DNA of 8,151 bases from Bacteroidota bacterium (GTDB taxonomy: Bacteria; Bacteroidota; Bacteroidia; Bacteroidales; UBA1556), in contig QMPB01000169.1 of assembly GCA_003648395.1 (NCBI GenBank), positions 1-8,151 on the forward strand. Reading direction: 5' to 3'. Both the position numbers and the translations under genes were made by a program. The notes below the pieces were generated by a model. That model was not told the DNA's origin. It searched no databases and was given only the letters and a program-made list of their open reading frames with translations. Positions 6,245-8,151 of this stretch are shown here, piece by piece. How positions within the stretch are numbered: position 1 is the first letter of the stretch; the number at the start of each line of letters is the position of its first letter.

Positions 6245-7345
6245 TGGATAATATTTTTTGCCTCATTTTTAATTAGTCTAAACTCTTTTTCTGAAGGAAT
6301 AAAACACTTTAAAGAAAAATCTGAAATAGACTCTTCATCAATAGATTTTTTTATTTCAGATTACCCTATGCTTCGCACTTGTGATAGTATATATGCCAAA
6401 GGCTTTACTTCTGAGGAAGAATTGCATCCTTGGTCATTTAGCTATGAATTTAAAGATGATTCTATCCCTGCATACATAGACACTACATATTTTCTTCGAT
6501 TAAAAAATATGGATATAAAAAGTCCATTTAGCTTTCAGTATAATGATGCAGTACGTTCAATGATTCTTTTCTATAGCAAAAGAAGACCAGCATTAATTAG
6601 AAAAGTACAAATAACAAAGGAGCTATATTTTCCACTATTTGAAGAAATGCTTGATAAGTATCAATTGCCTATGGAGCTTAAATATCTTGCAGTTGTAGAA
6701 TCAGCACTTAATCCTAAGGCAAGGTCTAGAGTTGGAGCCATGGGTTTATGGCAATTTATGCCAGGAACAGGAAGACTTTATGGTCTTCATGTTAATTCTA
6801 CAATTGATGATAGAATGAATGTGTATAAAGCTACTGAAGCTGCTTGTCAATATTTTTCTGATTTGTATGCTCGATATCACGACTGGAATTTAGTACTTGC
6901 TGCATATAATGCAGGTCCGGGAAATGTAAATAAAGCTATTCGTAGAGCCAAAACTTCTACTAATTATTGGGCTATTAGACCATATTTGCCTCGTGAAACT
7001 CAAAATTATGTTCCTGCTTTTATAGCTGTCAATTATTTAATGCAATATTCTGATGCTCATAATATTAAATATGATAAGAACCCGAAAATAAACTACTATG
7101 CTTTAGATACGGTATATGTAAATCAGAAGATGACGTTTAATCAAATATCAGATTGGTTAGATATGGATGTTAAAGAGATTACTAGGTTAAATCCCCAATA
7201 TAAGAAGAAGTATATTCCATCAAGCACAAGAAAATCTTACGTTCTAACGCTTCCAAATTCAAAAATTGGAGAGTTTATTCTTAATAAAGAATTAATTATC
7301 TCTGGAATAAGCAGGAAGAAATACGATACCCAAGCTTCAAAATAG
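6239..7345 (+). CDS. MltD-like lytic transglycosylase (GH23/SLT) with degenerate LysM-like tail
   Basis: Lytic transglycosylases cleave the MurNAc-GlcNAc bond of peptidoglycan, leaving 1,6-anhydro ends. This 368-residue protein has a signal peptide (MKWIIFFASFLISLNSFS, about 1-18), so it acts in the periplasm or at the outer membrane; there is no lipobox. An alpha-helical lead-in (about 95-140) precedes the SLT domain. ELKYLAVVES carries the catalytic Glu 154, followed by GAMGLWQFMPGTG (166-178), AAYNAGPGNV (221-230) and ETQNYVP (253-259), all in the family order. Residues about 291-339 (TFNQISDWLDMDVKEITRLNPQ, then IP and LTLP) have the spacing of a worn LysM peptidoglycan-binding repeat. 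The protein ends about 30 residues later, without the clear LysM copies many MltD proteins carry. The start ATGAAATGG is the last ATGAAA of a hairpin repeat. Confidence 0.94.
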   Translation: MKWIIFFASFLISLNSFSEGIKHFKEKSEIDSSSIDFFISDYPMLRTCDSIYAKGFTSEEELHPWSFSYEFKDDSIPAYIDTTYFLRLKNMDIKSPFSFQYNDAVRSMILFYSKRRPALIRKVQITKELYFPLFEEMLDKYQLPMELKYLAVVESALNPKARSRVGAMGLWQFMPGTGRLYGLHVNSTIDDRMNVYKATEAACQYFSDLYARYHDWNLVLAAYNAGPGNVNKAIRRAKTSTNYWAIRPYLPRETQNYVPAFIAVNYLMQYSDAHNIKYDKNPKINYYALDTVYVNQKMTFNQISDWLDMDVKEITRLNPQYKKKYIPSSTRKSYVLTLPNSKIGEFILNKELIISGISRKKYDTQASK

Positions 7346-7528
7346 ATTATTGATTAGAGATTTTGAAAAGAAATATTTATATAATTATTATATTTCGCTA
7401 AACTTTTATATCTCACAAAGTTGTAGGATTTTGATGGATAGATAATTATACAAATACAGTAAAATAATTGTAACAAATCAGTGTAAATTGCCTTTATTAT
7501 TACAATTATAGTGTACTACGTATATCAC

Positions 7529-7580
7529 TGACCCTGAAAGGGTCAAATACGAATAACCATGGGCGAAGCCCCATGGTTAT
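7529..7580. repeat. REP-like pair of GC-rich hairpins
   Basis: The first hairpin is TGACCC (7529-7534), loop TGAAA, GGGTCA (7540-7545). Seven bases later a stronger one follows: ATAACCATGGGC (7553-7564), loop GAA, then the complementary arm 7568-7580 with one extra C. These are by far the most GC-rich structures in the window. Paired hairpins with CCCTGAAAGGG and GGGCGAAGCCC-like cores are, as I recall, dispersed repeats in many Bacteroidota genomes, comparable to REP sequences moved by IS200/IS605-related transposases. No transposase is present here. It lies about 185 nt after the transglycosylase stop and could also slow or end transcription. Confidence 0.65.
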
Positions 7581-7609
7581 GAATACTAATTCTAGAGGTT
7601 TTGGCGGTA

Positions 7610-7631
7610 TTTTTGCTTTTTTTAGCAAAAA
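7610..7631. repeat. T-rich stem-loop
   Basis: TTTTTGCT (7610-7617) and AGCAAAAA (7624-7631) form a perfect 8-bp stem around a loop of six T. It is weak thermally but exact. It has no GC-rich stem followed by a U-run, so I do not call it a terminator. Confidence 0.4.
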
Positions 7632-7760
7632 ATAGTGACAAAGCACAAATTTTTAATTTCTAATAAAGTGGAAAAGAGGATTTTGATAAACTGATTAGTT
7701 GCAAATAATTTTTGCCTTCTAATAGGAAAATATATTCCAATTTATTTATAGCGTATTTTG

Positions 7761-7775
7761 ATACCAAATTGGTAT
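7761..7775. repeat. Perfect 15-base palindrome ATACCAA-A-TTGGTAT
   Basis: Two 7-base arms flank a central A. Its size and symmetry suit a dimeric regulator, and it vaguely recalls GntR-type TGGTAT sites, but no regulator or adjacent promoter supports this. The nearest downstream gene would lie beyond the window. Confidence 0.4.
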
Positions 7776-7804
7776 AACACATAAAATTATACTCTGCAAT
7801 TTAT

Positions 7805-7848
7805 CAATCAAAATCCGAATATTTTCACACTATAAAAATATTTGATTG
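7805..7848. repeat. AT-rich stem-loop with internal bulge
   Basis: CAATCA (7805-7810) pairs with TGATTG (7843-7848), and AATATTTT (7818-7825) with AAAATATT (7835-7842). A 7-base bulge on the left arm and a 9-nt loop remain. The order outer stem, bulge, inner stem resembles the leader hairpins nearby, but the sequence is unrelated to them. Confidence 0.4.
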
Positions 7849-7880
7849 AAAATAATAAGTTTACATTTGTCGACATATCT

Positions 7881-7895
7881 TCGGAATAATTCCGA
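7881..7895. repeat. Perfect 15-base palindrome TCGGAAT-A-ATTCCGA
   Basis: Two 7-base arms flank a central A, the same geometry as the 7761-7775 palindrome with a different sequence. It lies about 50 nt before the repeat array at 7945 and could be an operator, or the remains of an inverted repeat. Confidence 0.4.
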
Positions 7896-7944
7896 TTATT
7901 TAAGTGTTATTTTTATTAACCATTTAACCTAAATCTCTATTGAT

Positions 7945-8048
7945 ATGAAACACTCATGATTAAAATAATTATTAAACACACAAGGGAATGATTATTTTTA
8001 TCATAAGGTGTTCCATATCACCAAATTAATAGAATTAAACATATGAAA
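7945..8048 (+). repeat. 104-nt hairpin leader repeat, first unit of a tandem pair
   Basis: It begins ATGAAACACTC and ends with ATGAAA at 8043-8048, which is also the start of the next repeat unit instead of a gene. It matches the 6141 copy at 95 of 104 positions. The mini-ORF is ATG AAA CAC TCA TGA (MKHS-stop). The same three stem blocks form, with a T-T mismatch where the 6141 copy has T-C and a T-G wobble in the outer stem. No gene follows directly, so the unit is free-standing or one part of a longer leader. Confidence 0.88.
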
Positions 8049-8151
8049 CGAACATGACAATTTTTAATCGTAAATTGACCCACAAGGTCATGATTAAAAC
8101 ATTGTTATGTGACTCCATATCACCTAATTAATAAATTTTAAACATATGAAA
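8043..8151 (+). repeat. Diverged 109-nt hairpin leader repeat, ends at ATGAAA on the window edge
   Basis: The first bases (ATGAAAC, then CATGA) and the tail (CATATCACC, AATTAATA, TTTTAAACATATGAAA) match the other copies, but the stem between them is new. 8053-8061 and 8062-8069 pair with 8101-8109 and 8092-8099: seventeen pairs with one G-T wobble and a bulged C at 8100. Inside the 22-nt loop a further perfect hairpin forms, TGACC-CACAA-GGTCA (8076-8090). The mini-ORF is ATG AAA CGA ACA TGA (MKRT-stop). The last six bases of the window are ATGAAA (8146-8151), either the start of the next gene or of another unit. Keeping the fold with a different sequence argues that structure matters. Confidence 0.8.

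Larger units (their letters stand above)
7346..7944. other. Gene-free region of about 600 nt with several hairpins
   Basis: I see no convincing coding frame on either strand. The stretch is AT-rich and contains a REP-like double hairpin (7529-7580), a T-rich stem-loop (7610-7631), two perfect 15-base palindromes with a central A (7761-7775, 7881-7895) and a longer AT stem-loop (7805-7848). GGATTTTGAT occurs at about 7427 and 7678, and its inverse near 7806. No strong terminator follows the transglycosylase directly. The region could be an eroded mobile element or a regulatory spacer before the repeat array at 7945. Confidence 0.6.

Noticed and set aside
7945..8151. Integron attC sites or CRISPR repeats
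   Set aside because: The units are hairpins between genes, but I see no GTTRRRY/RYYYAAC core pair, no integrase and no short spacers; the stem sequence itself is repeated.

Overview
The window is strongly AT-rich and reads as a chromosomal segment of a Bacteroidota bacterium, probably near Bacteroidales/Marinilabiliales, though the rank below phylum is a guess. The support is a divergent member of the IPExxxVDY family (known essentially only from Bacteroidota), a Bacteroidota-style lone TatA beside an MltD-type lytic transglycosylase, starts with no clear Shine-Dalgarno sequence, and -7 boxes of the TAnnTTTG type.

Layout. The left part (1-2738, minus strand) runs aroB, then a small two-helix membrane protein with a PH-like soluble domain, then a membrane polyferredoxin cut by the window edge. 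The middle (2925-5847, minus strand) is a tight four-gene cluster: IPExxxVDY-family protein, NodB-type polysaccharide deacetylase, secreted ankyrin-repeat protein with a probable outer-membrane beta-barrel tail, and a small lipoprotein. The last two junctions are ATGA overlaps, and the deacetylase starts at TTG two codons after the previous stop, in the same frame. A divergent promoter region at about 5848-5942 separates this cluster from tatA and a periplasmic lytic transglycosylase on the plus strand (5943-7345). The cluster, the transglycosylase and the deacetylase suggest cell-envelope work. AroB and the polyferredoxin are ordinary metabolic or redox genes.

The right part (7346-7944) has no gene. 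It holds several hairpins and palindromes, including a strong REP-like pair of GC-rich hairpins.

The most striking feature is a repeated element of 104 nt, present as three same-length copies (6141-6244 plus, 7945-8048 plus, 2733-2836 minus; by hand count 95/104 and 87/104 identical to the 7945 copy), and a fourth diverged 109-nt version (8043-8151 plus). Each copy begins with ATGAAAC, opens a five-codon mini-ORF MK(H/R)(P/S/T)-stop, folds into a long hairpin, and ends in an AT-rich linker reaching a second ATGAAA. In two copies that last ATGAAA is the start of a real gene (aroB and the transglycosylase); in one it is the beginning of the next repeat; in the last it falls on the window edge. 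The hairpin is kept by paired changes between copies, and in the fourth copy by an almost wholly different stem sequence. I do not recognise this family; it is the best candidate here for an undescribed system.
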